A stretch of DNA of 31,015 nt from an uncultured Clostridia bacterium (lineage in GTDB: Bacteria; Bacillota_A; Clostridia; Christensenellales; CAG-138), in assembly GCA_946623765.1 (NCBI GenBank), contig CAMORL010000006.1, positions 1 through 31,015 of the forward strand. Direction: 5' to 3'. The notes under the pieces were generated by a model. That model worked only from the letters and a program-made list of their open reading frames with translations, was not told where the DNA came from and searched no databases. Position numbers and translations under genes: made by a program. The first letter of the stretch is position 1, and each line of letters begins with the position of its first letter. Below are positions 7,316 to 15,647 of this stretch, one piece after another.

Positions 7316-8575
7316 ATGCAGCTTCGGAACCTGACCCTTTATTCGATCTTTATCCGGAATTTCGGCGGTACGTTCCGGGCGGTGGAAGCAGACCTGCCGC
7401 GGATCCGAGCGCTCGGCGTCGACGCGATCTGGCTTCTGCCGATCCATCCGATCGGAGAAGTCAAGCGCAAGGGCTCTTTAGGTTCGCCGTACGCGATCAA
7501 GGATTACCGCGCCGTCAATCCGGAATACGGTACGATGGACGACTTTACGCATCTTTGCAATGCCGCGCACGCGCTCGGCATAAAGGTGCTGATCGACGTC
7601 GTTTACCATCACACTTCGCCGGACTCCGTCCTTTCAAAGACGCATCCGGAATACTTTTACCGGAAGCCCGACGGCTCGTTCGGCAACCATGTCGGCGACT
7701 GGAGCGACATCATCGACCTCGATTTCGACAATTCCGCGCTGTGGGACGAGCTGATCGACACGCTGTGCTTCTGGGCAAAGTACGTCGACGGATTCCGCTG
7801 CGACGTCGCGGCAATGATTCCGCTCGACTTCTGGCTCGAGGCGAGAAGGCGCGTCGAAGCGGTCCGTCCCGGCTGCATCTGGCTTGCCGAATCGATCGAG
7901 CACGGTTTCATCCGCTATAACCGAATGCAGGGGCTTGTCGCGCTGTCCGATTCAGAGCTGTACCGGGCGTTCGACGTCTGCTACGATTACGACGTCTACG
8001 AGGATTTCGCCGCATATGCGGAGGGAAAGATCCCGCTTTCCCGCTACGTCGACGCGCTGATCCGGCAGGAAAGCACTTATCCTGCCGACTACGTGAAGCT
8101 GCGGAACACCGAGAACCACGACCGCCGGCGCACGGCGGATCTGTTCCCCGACCCGACCGTGCGGGAGAACTGGCTCTGCTGGAACTTTTTCCAGAAGGGC
8201 ACAGCGCTCCTGTACTGCGGACAGGAATGGGCAGCGGATCGCACGCCGTCGCTGTTTGATCCCGATCCGGTCGACCGTGAAGGCGAACCGATCCATGCGA
8301 ACCTTCTCAAAAAGCTCATCGCCATGAAGAAGCGTCCGCTGTTTTCGGACGGCGTCTATACGCTCGAAGCGCGGGAAAACGACGTTATCGTCGCGGAATG
8401 GACGCTCGGTTCGGAAAAAGCGATCGGCGTGTTCAGCATGAAAGGCTGGTCCGGACGCGTCGAAATCCCACTTCCCGACGGACGCTGTCACGATCTCGTC
8501 TCCGGTTCGGAACTTGACTTAAGCGGCGGCGAACTGACCGTTTGCGGCAAGCCGGTGATTCTGACCGTCGGCTGA
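7316..8575 (+). CDS. GH13 alpha-amylase-family enzyme, small cytoplasmic
   Basis: This 419-residue protein has the four conserved regions of the alpha-amylase family. Region I is DVVYHHTS (from D94), region II GFRCDVAA with nucleophile D163, region III LAESIE with acid/base E192, and region IV NTENHD with D269. It has no signal peptide, so it acts in the cytosol. It is shorter than typical oligo-1,6-glucosidases or trehalose synthases, with a brief C-terminal beta domain. ATG at 7316 follows AAAGGAGA; an earlier ATG at 7283 overlaps the thioesterase and has no such site. The 16-base gap suggests co-transcription with the acyl ligase operon, an unexplained pairing. Substrate (alpha-glucan, sucrose or a glucoside) cannot be assigned. 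Confidence 0.85.
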   Translation: MQLRNLTLYSIFIRNFGGTFRAVEADLPRIRALGVDAIWLLPIHPIGEVKRKGSLGSPYAIKDYRAVNPEYGTMDDFTHLCNAAHALGIKVLIDVVYHHTSPDSVLSKTHPEYFYRKPDGSFGNHVGDWSDIIDLDFDNSALWDELIDTLCFWAKYVDGFRCDVAAMIPLDFWLEARRRVEAVRPGCIWLAESIEHGFIRYNRMQGLVALSDSELYRAFDVCYDYDVYEDFAAYAEGKIPLSRYVDALIRQESTYPADYVKLRNTENHDRRRTADLFPDPTVRENWLCWNFFQKGTALLYCGQEWAADRTPSLFDPDPVDREGEPIHANLLKKLIAMKKRPLFSDGVYTLEARENDVIVAEWTLGSEKAIGVFSMKGWSGRVEIPLPDGRCHDLVSGSELDLSGGELTVCGKPVILTVG

Positions 8576-8593
8576 ACATTTTTCGCAAAACGG

Positions 8594-8622
8594 TTGCACC
8601 GCGCTGCAGAAACGGATATACT
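8594..8622 (+). promoter_or_regulatory. Promoter of transketolase / malic enzyme operon
   Basis: TTGCAC (8594-8599), 17 bases, TATACT (8617-8622) is a good vegetative promoter in the 101-base gap after the GH13 gene. It makes the transketolase operon a separate transcription unit. Confidence 0.7.
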
Positions 8623-8639
8623 GTTATTTCGGAAGCAAA

Positions 8640-8657
8640 CCGGCGGGATCCCGCCGG
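8640..8657 (+). promoter_or_regulatory. Perfect 18-base palindrome in the 5' leader of transketolase 1
   Basis: CCGGCGGGATCCCGCCGG is fully self-complementary. It lies between the predicted transcription start (about 8629) and the ribosome binding site (AAGGAGG, 8665). As RNA it folds into a 7-bp GC stem with a GATC loop; as DNA it could be an operator. No U-run follows, so it is not a terminator. Confidence 0.5.
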
Positions 8658-8676
8658 AGCATATAAGGAGGAAGCT

Positions 8677-9519
8677 ATGGAATTACAAGAGAAAAAAGCG
8701 ATCGAAGCGTTTGCGATCAAAATCCGCATGGCGGCATTGGAAGCAATTCATTCGATCGGTTCCGGTCATGTCGGCGGCGCGCTCAGCATCTCCGATGTGC
8801 TCGCGGTGCTGTACGGACGCGAAATGCGCGTCGATCCGAAGAATCCGAAATGGGCGGATCGCGATTATCTCGTCGTATCGAAAGGTCATGCGGGTCCCGC
8901 TGTTTACGGCACGCTCGCGCTCAAGGGCTTCTTCCCGTATGAAGAGCTCAAAACGCTGAATCGCGGCGGCACGCGGCTTCCGAGCCATTGCGACCGCAAC
9001 AAAACCCCCGGCGTGGATATGACGACCGGCTCGTTGGGTCAGGGCACGTCGCAGGCGGCGGGTCTTGCGCTCGGCAACAAACTGAAGGGCAGAAACAACC
9101 GCGTCTTCCTGATCGTCGGCGACGGCGAAATGCAGGAAGGTCAGTGCTGGGAATCCTTCATGTTCGCAAGCGCCAAAAAGCTCGGCAACCTCGTCGTGCT
9201 GATCGACTGGAACAAGAAACAGCTTGACGGAACCCTTGAAGAGGTTCTCCCGATGGGCGATTTCGTTGCCAAGATGGAATCGTTCGGCTTCGATACCGTC
9301 AAGGTCGACGGCGGCGACGTGGAACAGATCGCGGCAGCTTTGGAGCGCACGAGAAACGGCGGCGACAAGCCCTACGCGATCGTGCTCGACTCGATCAAAG
9401 GACACGGCGTAGACGAGGTTGAAAACACCGCGATGAACCACAGCATGCCGGTCACCGACGAACGGTTTGCGAACTGGACCGCAGAGCTTAAAGCAAAGCT
9501 CGATGCATTGGAGGGCTGA
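8677..9519 (+). CDS. Transketolase, N-terminal (thiamine-binding) subunit, copy 1
   Basis: This 280-residue protein is the N-terminal half of a split transketolase. It has the substrate/cofactor motif SKGHAGPA, the GSLGQG motif, and the thiamine diphosphate/metal motif starting GDGEMQEGQ and ending in DWNKKQ. With the C-terminal subunit encoded directly downstream it transfers two-carbon ketol units between sugar phosphates in the non-oxidative pentose phosphate pathway. ATG at 8677 follows AAGGAGGAA; in-frame upstream ATGs lie before or in the promoter region. It is the first gene of a three-gene operon with the C-terminal subunit and malic enzyme. A paralogous pair lies at 17887-16131. This copy, away from the sugar island, is the better candidate for the housekeeping enzyme. 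Confidence 0.92.
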   Translation: MELQEKKAIEAFAIKIRMAALEAIHSIGSGHVGGALSISDVLAVLYGREMRVDPKNPKWADRDYLVVSKGHAGPAVYGTLALKGFFPYEELKTLNRGGTRLPSHCDRNKTPGVDMTTGSLGQGTSQAAGLALGNKLKGRNNRVFLIVGDGEMQEGQCWESFMFASAKKLGNLVVLIDWNKKQLDGTLEEVLPMGDFVAKMESFGFDTVKVDGGDVEQIAAALERTRNGGDKPYAIVLDSIKGHGVDEVENTAMNHSMPVTDERFANWTAELKAKLDALEG

Positions 9520-9523
9520 AATC

Positions 9524-10486
9524 ATGACGAAGACAGTTTATAACGGAGAAATGGATCCGCGTCTGTGCAAGGACGTGATCGGACAAACGGTTGCGAGTCT
9601 CGTCGAAAGCGATCCCGACGTCATCTTTCTGGACGCGGACCTGATGAGCTGCTCCGGTACGCTGAAGTGGTCGAAAACGCACACGGACCGCGCGATCGAC
9701 TGCGGCATTGCGGAAGCGAACATGGCGGGCGTCGCGGCAGGTCTTGCCGCCGCCGGCTTCAAACCGATCATTCACAGCTTCGGCACATTTGCGTCCCGCC
9801 GCATCTATGACCAGATTTTCCTGTCCGGCGGCTATGCAAAAAACGATATCACCGTCATCGGCACCGACCCCGGCGTCACCGCGGCGATGAACGGCGGCAC
9901 GCATATGCCGTTTGAAGACGTCGCGCTGTATAACGCGCTGCCCGGTTCGACCGTGATTGACGCGTCCGATCCGACTTGCCTCGAAAGCGTCCTGCGCCAG
10001 TGTGTGAACCGTCCCGGCATCAAGTACATCCGCGTCGGCAGAAAGCAGTACGCAAAGATCTACGAAGAGGGAACCGAGCTTCCGATCGGCAAGGCGGTCA
10101 CACTCAAAGAAGGCAAGGACGTTGTAATCTTTGCCGCCGGCATCATGCTGCACGAAGCGATGAAAGCCGCCGCTTCCCTTGAAGCGCAGGGCATTTCCGC
10201 AGCGGTCGTGGACTGCTTTACGATCAAACCGATCGACGCAAACGCCGTCGAAGCGTGGGCAAAGAAATGCGGCGCGGTCGTCGTTGCCGAAAACGCAAAC
10301 CGTCACGGCGGTCTTTACAGCATGATCCTCGAGGTACTTGCCGAGCGCTGCCCCGTCCCCGCCGCCTGCGTTGCGGTCGAAGACGAGTTCGGCGAAGTCG
10401 GAACACAGGGGTATCTTCAGGAACGTTTCGGACTGACTGCCGCGCACATCGAGGCGCAGGTCAAGGCCGTGCTTGAAAGAAAGTAA
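9524..10486 (+). CDS. Transketolase, C-terminal subunit, copy 1
   Basis: This 320-residue protein supplies the pyrimidine-binding and C-terminal domains of transketolase. The CGIAEANMAG stretch carries the glutamate that activates the thiamine ring. SFGTFASRRIYDQ and GTDPGVTAAMNGGTHMPFED are typical of the split C-terminal subunit, and the end has the DEFGEVGTQGYL stretch. It starts four bases after the N-terminal subunit stop, with GGAGGG upstream, so the two subunits are made together. It differs clearly in sequence from the second C-terminal subunit at 17057-16131, so the two pairs are old paralogues and not a recent duplication. Confidence 0.92.
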   Translation: MTKTVYNGEMDPRLCKDVIGQTVASLVESDPDVIFLDADLMSCSGTLKWSKTHTDRAIDCGIAEANMAGVAAGLAAAGFKPIIHSFGTFASRRIYDQIFLSGGYAKNDITVIGTDPGVTAAMNGGTHMPFEDVALYNALPGSTVIDASDPTCLESVLRQCVNRPGIKYIRVGRKQYAKIYEEGTELPIGKAVTLKEGKDVVIFAAGIMLHEAMKAAASLEAQGISAAVVDCFTIKPIDANAVEAWAKKCGAVVVAENANRHGGLYSMILEVLAERCPVPAACVAVEDEFGEVGTQGYLQERFGLTAAHIEAQVKAVLERK

Positions 10487-10507
10487 ATCAATTAAAGGAG
10501 TACATAT

Positions 10508-11680
10508 ATGGATTACGCAAAAGAATCGCTCCGTCTGCACGGAGAATGGAAAGGCAAGATTGAAGTTATCGCAACGGTTCCCGTCGCAACGAAAGAAGAC
10601 CTGAGCCTTGCTTATACCCCCGGCGTTGCGCAGCCGTGCCTGGAGATTCAGAAGGATATCAACAAGAGCTACGAGCTGACCCGCCGTCATAACCTCTGCG
10701 CGGTCATCACCGACGGAAGCGCTGTTTTGGGTCTCGGCGACATCGGTCCCGAAGCAGGCATGCCCGTTATGGAGGGCAAGTGCGTTCTGTTTAAGTCGTT
10801 CGGCAACGTCGACGCGTTCCCGCTGTGCATCAAGACGCACGACGTCGACGAGTTTGTCAACGCAGTCTATCTGCTCTCCGGCAGCTTCGGCGGCATCAAC
10901 CTCGAGGACATTTCCGCGCCCCGCTGCTTTGAGATCGAACGCAAGCTCAAAGAAAAGTGCGACATCCCGATCTTCCACGACGATCAGCACGGCACCGCCG
11001 TCATCACGCTCGCCGGTCTTACCAACGCGCTGAAGGTCGTCGGCAAAAAGAAGGAAGACGTCAAGGTCGTTACCTCCGGCGCAGGCGCTGCGGCGGTCTC
11101 GATCGTGAAGCTGCTCCTCTCCGCAGGCTTCAGACACATCACCATGTGCGACCGCAAAGGCGCGATCTACAAGGGCCGCGACGGCCTGAACTGGATCAAG
11201 GAAGAGATGGCGGAAGTCACAAACCTTGAGCGCAAACCCGGTTCGCTTGCGGATCAGCTCGTCGGCGCAGACGTGTTCATCGGCGTTTCCGCGCCGGGCA
11301 CCGTCACGACGGAAATGGTCAAGACCATGAACCGCGACGCGATCATCTTTGCCTGCGCGAATCCGACGCCCGAAATCTTCCCGGACGACGCGAAAGCAGG
11401 CGGCGCAAAGGTCATCGCTACGGGCAGAAGCGACTTCCCGAACCAGATCAACAACGTTCTGGCGTTCCCGGGCATCTTCCGCGGCACGTTCGACGTGCGC
11501 GCAAGCGACATCAACGAAGAGATGAAGATGGCGGCGGCAAAGGCGCTCGCCGACCTGATCTCCGACGAGGAACTTTCCCCGGACTACATCATTCCGAAGG
11601 CGTTCGATCCGCGCGTGGGCAAGGCGGTTGCGGCGGCAGTCGCAGAGGCAGCGCGCAAGAGCGGTGTCGCAAGAATCTGA
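10508..11680 (+). CDS. Malic enzyme (NAD(P)-dependent, decarboxylating)
   Basis: This 390-residue protein is the usual size of a small bacterial malic enzyme without a phosphotransacetylase tail. The catalytic tyrosine is in [10 protein letters not shown] (Y36). [18 protein letters not shown], the metal-binding FHDDQHGTA and the nucleotide-binding [11 protein letters not shown] are all present. It oxidatively decarboxylates malate to pyruvate and CO2, yielding NADH or NADPH; cofactor choice cannot be read with confidence. The ribosome binding site AAAGGAG precedes ATG. It is the last gene of the transketolase operon, 21 bases after the C-terminal subunit, and is followed by a terminator at 11705. 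Linking the pentose phosphate pathway with malate decarboxylation suggests a joint role in pyruvate and NAD(P)H supply (inference). Confidence 0.92.
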   Translation: MDYAKESLRLHGEWKGKIEVIATVPVATKEDLSLAYTPGVAQPCLEIQKDINKSYELTRRHNLCAVITDGSAVLGLGDIGPEAGMPVMEGKCVLFKSFGNVDAFPLCIKTHDVDEFVNAVYLLSGSFGGINLEDISAPRCFEIERKLKEKCDIPIFHDDQHGTAVITLAGLTNALKVVGKKKEDVKVVTSGAGAAAVSIVKLLLSAGFRHITMCDRKGAIYKGRDGLNWIKEEMAEVTNLERKPGSLADQLVGADVFIGVSAPGTVTTEMVKTMNRDAIIFACANPTPEIFPDDAKAGGAKVIATGRSDFPNQINNVLAFPGIFRGTFDVRASDINEEMKMAAAKALADLISDEELSPDYIIPKAFDPRVGKAVAAAVAEAARKSGVARI

Positions 11681-11704
11681 ACCCGATTTCCGAAAAACAC
11701 AAAA

Positions 11705-11729
11705 GGCTCTCCTCCCGGAGAGTCTTTTT
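11705..11729. terminator. Bidirectional intrinsic terminator
   Basis: An 8-bp stem (GGCTCTCC / GGAGAGTC, loop TCCC) is followed by TTTTT on the plus strand. On the minus strand it is followed by TTTTGTG. It lies between the convergent malic enzyme and DUF4867 genes and can end both transcripts. Confidence 0.85.
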
Positions 11730-11752
11730 CAATGTGCGTTCAAAACCGCCGA

Positions 11753-12421
11753 TCAGATGTTCAGCGTCAGGTTTTCACCCGTGATGCCGATAAATGCACC
11801 TTTACCTGCCTGCGGGGAATCGGGGTGGCACAGCAGCCATTTGTTTTGCATCCATAAAAGCCCTGCTTCCCCGGGCGCGTTTGTGTCGACCGTGTCCAAA
11901 GGCGCGTTGGTCCCGCGTTCCAAAACAACCAGGCAGTTGAAACCGGATTCCCGAATCCGGCACGGCGCAAAGTGCAGCACGCGCGGATGGATCTCAACGA
12001 GCGTTTCGGGCGGAAGATAAAAGCCTTTGACGTCCTTTGCGTCGAGCGTCCGGTTGTGAACGTCCGAGGGCAGCGCGAGCAGCAGAACAAGCCCGGTCGT
12101 CGTATAATTGACCTCGCTGCATTTATGGTATTCCTCTGCGTTCAGCGTGAAGCCCCTGCCGTTGCAGAAGCCCGCCTGAACCGGCATGCCGCCGTAAACG
12201 GTTCTGCCGACCGTTTCGATCACGTCAAGCGCTTCAAGCGCAGGTTCGCTTGCGACATAGCGATTGCCGCTCTCGGGAATGCCCGTCCGTTCCATCGCGC
12301 GCGACAGCGCGTCCGTGTTTTCGCACGGCAGGATCCGTCCGTACGGTTCAAATTCCGGATCGGTCACCGAAAACAGCTGCAGCTTTGGATTCTTACTGCG
12401 AAGTGTATCGAGCAGATTCAT
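11753..12421 (-). CDS. DUF4867 family protein (cupin-like)
   Basis: This 222-residue protein resembles the DUF4867 family by its conserved stretches: DPEFEPYGRIL near 20-30, TVYGGMPVQAGFCNGRG, EEYHKCSEVN, and a C-terminal FNCLVVLERGTNAPLD. The family is found beside sugar isomerase genes in Firmicutes and looks like a cupin-type small-molecule or sugar-binding protein; its reaction is not known to me. A much longer frame continues upstream, but ATG at 12421 follows GGAGGGACGGAGGA and overlaps the ROK repressor stop (ATGA), so the two are coupled. It ends the leftward sugar operon just before the bidirectional terminator. It may be a sugar mutarotase, isomerase or ligand sensor, but nothing in the sequence decides this. 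Confidence 0.75.
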   Translation of the reverse strand: MNLLDTLRSKNPKLQLFSVTDPEFEPYGRILPCENTDALSRAMERTGIPESGNRYVASEPALEALDVIETVGRTVYGGMPVQAGFCNGRGFTLNAEEYHKCSEVNYTTTGLVLLLALPSDVHNRTLDAKDVKGFYLPPETLVEIHPRVLHFAPCRIRESGFNCLVVLERGTNAPLDTVDTNAPGEAGLLWMQNKWLLCHPDSPQAGKGAFIGITGENLTLNI

Positions 12422-13638
12422 TCCTCCGTCCCTCCGTTTTGATAAAAGTGATTGATGTACAAAAGTCCGGCAGCTTTCTCTTCCAGCTGTCCGTTGAAGC
12501 AGCTTATTTCCATAGGCGTTGCATGCGCCGCGTCCACGCCGACATCCATCTCGGATCTGAGCCGTGACAGAAAATACGGATGCTCGAAGATCTTGCCGTA
12601 CAGCACGATCTTGCCCGGATCCATGAGATACACGACGCTTTTCAGCGCATCGGAAAGCGACTGCGCCGCGCGGTCCGCAATAGATACCGCGCCTTCGTCG
12701 CCGCCGGACGCCGCCTGCAAAACGCGTGCCGTTGTGACCGCGTTCCTTCTGCCGTTTGTCAGTTTCCACAAAAGCGGGGTCTTTGATTCGGACAGAATCG
12801 CCTGCGCCTCCGCCTGTATGGCGGCGGGTGACGCGATCGTTTCCAGACAGCCGGACTTTCCGCAGTGACAGGGCTTGCCGCCGTGACGGATCACCGGGAT
12901 GTGTCCGATCTCGGCGCACTGCCGGCGGTCTCCCTCCATGATCTCGTCTCCGATGGAAAACGCCGCGCCGATGCCGCTTCCGCATCGCAGAAAGAAGATG
13001 CTTTCCGGCTTCTCTCCGCGTGAAAGATACAGTTCGGCCGAAAGCAGCGCGCGAACGTTGTTCGAGAGCACTGCGGGGTAGCCTGTATGCGTTTCGAAGC
13101 TGTCGCAGATCGGAAAGTTCTCCGTGTCCAGCGCGTCGAAGCTCGTCTTGACGGTTCTTCCGTCCTCGCCGATCACGCCGCGGACCGCAATGCCGATGCC
13201 GGTCAGTTCACCGGGGCTGCATTTGCACCTTTGGATCTGTTTCAGCAGGCAATCGCTGAGCATTTGAACCGTCTGTTCCGCAGGCGCGCGGATCGGCAGC
13301 GGAACCGTTTTGCAGAACAGCACCGTCCCGTCCGCCCGCACGGCGGACACGCTTGCCTTTCCGAGCCCGATCGAAACCCCGAGCGCCGATATGCGCCGGT
13401 CGTTGAGACGCAGCACGATCTCGCGCCGTCCTGCGCCGCCGGACGGAACGGAGCCGTCTTCATAGACGAGTCCCTCCTCGATGAGCTGCCCCGCGATCTT
13501 CGTGATTGCCGCAGGGGTCAGATGCAGCATCGAGGCAAGGCGCTTTCTCGAAAGCCCGCCGTTCCGATTCAACGCAAGCAGCACCGCCGCGCGGTTCTGC
13601 CACTTCAGCCCGACCATATTGTCGCCTTCCGTCCGCAT
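12418..13638 (-). CDS. ROK-family transcriptional repressor
   Basis: This 406-residue protein has an N-terminal winged helix-turn-helix (about residues 12-62, containing SRKRLASMLHLTPAAITKI) joined to a ROK sugar-binding domain. The zinc motif PCHCGKSGCLETIASP is intact. The position of the catalytic aspartate of ROK kinases is asparagine (N194, in SNNVRALL), so it should sense sugar and not phosphorylate it. Its ATG directly follows the stop of the transporter gene (TAAATG), and its own stop overlaps the DUF4867 start. As the regulator inside the leftward operon it most likely controls the divergent promoters around 17905-18001 in response to the sugar substrate or an intermediate. XylR-type repressors are the nearest model. 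Confidence 0.88.
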   Translation of the reverse strand: MRTEGDNMVGLKWQNRAAVLLALNRNGGLSRKRLASMLHLTPAAITKIAGQLIEEGLVYEDGSVPSGGAGRREIVLRLNDRRISALGVSIGLGKASVSAVRADGTVLFCKTVPLPIRAPAEQTVQMLSDCLLKQIQRCKCSPGELTGIGIAVRGVIGEDGRTVKTSFDALDTENFPICDSFETHTGYPAVLSNNVRALLSAELYLSRGEKPESIFFLRCGSGIGAAFSIGDEIMEGDRRQCAEIGHIPVIRHGGKPCHCGKSGCLETIASPAAIQAEAQAILSESKTPLLWKLTNGRRNAVTTARVLQAASGGDEGAVSIADRAAQSLSDALKSVVYLMDPGKIVLYGKIFEHPYFLSRLRSEMDVGVDAAHATPMEISCFNGQLEEKAAGLLYINHFYQNGGTEE

Positions 13639-14553
13639 TTACGCGTCCTCCCGCTTCTCCGGATGGAGCTTGTTTCGCAGCAGAATGACCGTCGCGCCGA
13701 GCATGACCACACCGATTCCGATATAATTCCATACCGTCGGACGGTCTCCGAAGAACAGAATTCCGACGACGCAGCTCAATACCGGCATCAGAAGCAGCCA
13801 GAGCTTGACGATCCAGACCTCGTGCCGTTTGAGGTTGCGGTAATAAAAGAAATAGATCCCGGTCTGTGCAAGCCCCCCCAGAAGTACGAACCACCAGAAG
13901 CCCGGCGTTTCGGACGGTTTCAGCGCCGCAAGGTCGCCGCGCACGAGCGCAAAGAGACCGAACAGCAGCAGAACGACAAAATTGTTGTAATACGAGATCG
14001 TGTCCGCCTTCTGCCGGTGCTTGTCCTGCGCCGCCTTGATGATGAACGCGTTTGCGGTCACGCACGCTGCGCTTGCGATAAAGAACAGATCCGTCGGTCG
14101 GAAGCTGAGTTCTTTGAAATCGAGTCCGAGCACCAGCAGCACGCCGAACAGCATCAGAAGGCTGCCGATCCAATCCGTTGCATACAGGCGTTTATGATAA
14201 ATCGCAACGGTCAGAAGATTCACCATCAGCACGTCGGTCTTCAAAAGAGCCGTACCGGTGCCGAGCGAACCGCCGTTCGCATAGCCGAGGTTTGCAAAGA
14301 GATCCAGCAGAAACCCGAATACGCCGATGATGACCAGAATCACCGTCGCCTTGCCCTGCCGGAACAATTCTTTGAATCCGCCTGTCACCGCAAGCTGTAC
14401 GGTGAGAAAGACGAGCGCTGCCGCGCGCAGCAGAAACCCTGCGGCGTACGGAGAACCGGTCCGATCCACCATGAATTTGCTGACCGCGTAATATGCCGTC
14501 CACGCGATCACCATGCCGGCGATCATGCCGACGTCCTTCCACCGGTCTTTCAT
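13639..14553 (-). CDS. EamA/DMT-superfamily membrane transporter
   Basis: This 304-residue hydrophobic protein has about ten predicted membrane helices in two repeats, as in the drug/metabolite transporter superfamily (EamA type). The first helix includes IAGMVIAWTAYYAVSKF, and the last helix IGIGVVMLGATVILL is followed by a short basic tail. EamA proteins often export metabolites but some take up nutrients. It overlaps the alcohol dehydrogenase stop (ATGA) and abuts the ROK repressor, so it is firmly within the operon. In a transketolase-type sulfoglycolysis model it could release the three-carbon end product, while the GPH symporter at 20186 would import the sugar. The substrate is inferred only from context. 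Confidence 0.85.
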   Translation of the reverse strand: MKDRWKDVGMIAGMVIAWTAYYAVSKFMVDRTGSPYAAGFLLRAAALVFLTVQLAVTGGFKELFRQGKATVILVIIGVFGFLLDLFANLGYANGGSLGTGTALLKTDVLMVNLLTVAIYHKRLYATDWIGSLLMLFGVLLVLGLDFKELSFRPTDLFFIASAACVTANAFIIKAAQDKHRQKADTISYYNNFVVLLLFGLFALVRGDLAALKPSETPGFWWFVLLGGLAQTGIYFFYYRNLKRHEVWIVKLWLLLMPVLSCVVGILFFGDRPTVWNYIGIGVVMLGATVILLRNKLHPEKREDA

Positions 14554-15647
14554 TGCAGCGCTTCGAACATGCGTTTCAGCGCGGCTTCATCCATCGCGAC
14601 CGGGTTGTTTCCCATCAACGGATGCTTTGCCGCGTCGTGCGCGAGCTTTTCAAGATCGACGTCGCCGAGATCGGAAAGCGTCATGCGAAGCCCTGCAAGC
14701 CGTTTCAGCGCTTTGATCCGGTCTGCAAGCTCGTCTGTACCGGAAAGCCCGACGCGGCGGCACAGCGTTTCAAGACGTTCGTCCGCGTTGATGCGCACAA
14801 AGCTGTCCAGCGTGAACGCGCACGCTTCGCCGTGCGGCAGATGATAATCCTCGGAGAGCGGATAGCTGCAGGCATGGCTGCCCGCAGTCTTCGGCAGTGC
14901 AAAGCTGAGTCCTCCGAGCAGCGCCGCAAGCGACATATTCTCCCGCGCGGAAAGATTCGACCCGTCCCTGTACGCCGTTTCAAGGTTTTCGAGCACGAGC
15001 CGCACCGCTTCGATCGCGGTAAGGTCCGAAATCGGCTGATGGTTTTTGCTCCAATAGCCTTCCAATGCATGCGCCATCGCATCGAGCCCGGTGTTCATCG
15101 TCGTACGCGGCGGTACGGTCACGGTGAATGCCGGATCGACGATCGCAAGCGTCGGCATGAAGACCGGATTGTTGATCGTCTTTTTTTCTTTGCCGTGGCT
15201 GATGACGGAAACCTGCGTAACTTCGCTGCCGGTGCCGGCGGTGGTCGGGACCGCAATCATCGGAAACCGCGTTTGCGGGAACGGAATCTCGCCCCTGAAG
15301 CACTTGAGCGCGTCGGCGTTTTCCCGCGCGATCGCCGCCGTGAACTTCGCGGTGTCCATGGTGCTGCCGCCGCCGATGCCGACGATCGCGTCCGCGTCGT
15401 TTTCGCGCGCAAGCGCTGTCGCGGCAATCACGCCGCTAAGCTGCGGGTTCTCCTCCACGTCCGAGAAGATCGCCGCGATCTCCGGGATCTCCTTTTGCAT
15501 CGCTTCGACCCTGGTTCTCAAAAACCTGTCGCACACGACAAGGCAGCGCGCCGCACCGAGCGCTTTGATCTCCTCGCCGAGACTTTGCCCCGCGCCGATG
15601 CCGAACCGGATCCGGACCGGCTGACGATACAGAAACTCAAGCGCCAT
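14550..15647 (-). CDS. Iron-type (group III) alcohol dehydrogenase
   Basis: This 365-residue cytosolic protein has the nucleotide motif GGGSTMDTAK (92-101) and the PTTAGTGSEVT stretch. The four metal ligands expected for the family are present: D189 and H193 (GLDAMAHALEGY), H258 and H272. It should reduce an aldehyde or ketone with NAD(P)H, or the reverse. The gene overlaps RpiB-like isomerase upstream by 11 bases and the transporter downstream by 4 bases. In a transketolase pathway that releases a short aldehyde, it is the natural candidate to reduce that aldehyde and regenerate NAD+. If the sugar were sulfoquinovose, it would make dihydroxypropanesulfonate from sulfolactaldehyde. That assignment is inferred from context. 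Confidence 0.88.
   Translation of the reverse strand: MALEFLYRQPVRIRFGIGAGQSLGEEIKALGAARCLVVCDRFLRTRVEAMQKEIPEIAAIFSDVEENPQLSGVIAATALARENDADAIVGIGGGSTMDTAKFTAAIARENADALKCFRGEIPFPQTRFPMIAVPTTAGTGSEVTQVSVISHGKEKKTINNPVFMPTLAIVDPAFTVTVPPRTTMNTGLDAMAHALEGYWSKNHQPISDLTAIEAVRLVLENLETAYRDGSNLSARENMSLAALLGGLSFALPKTAGSHACSYPLSEDYHLPHGEACAFTLDSFVRINADERLETLCRRVGLSGTDELADRIKALKRLAGLRMTLSDLGDVDLEKLAHDAAKHPLMGNNPVAMDEAALKRMFEALQ

Noticed and set aside
9488..11137. 549-codon leftward open frame opposite transketolase and malic enzyme
   Set aside because: It spans two well-identified genes and their gap, and lacks family motifs. High GC at third codon positions keeps antisense frames open.
12418..13638. 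ROK protein as the missing sugar kinase
   Set aside because: It has an N-terminal helix-turn-helix and Asn at the position of the catalytic Asp (N194), so it is a regulator.
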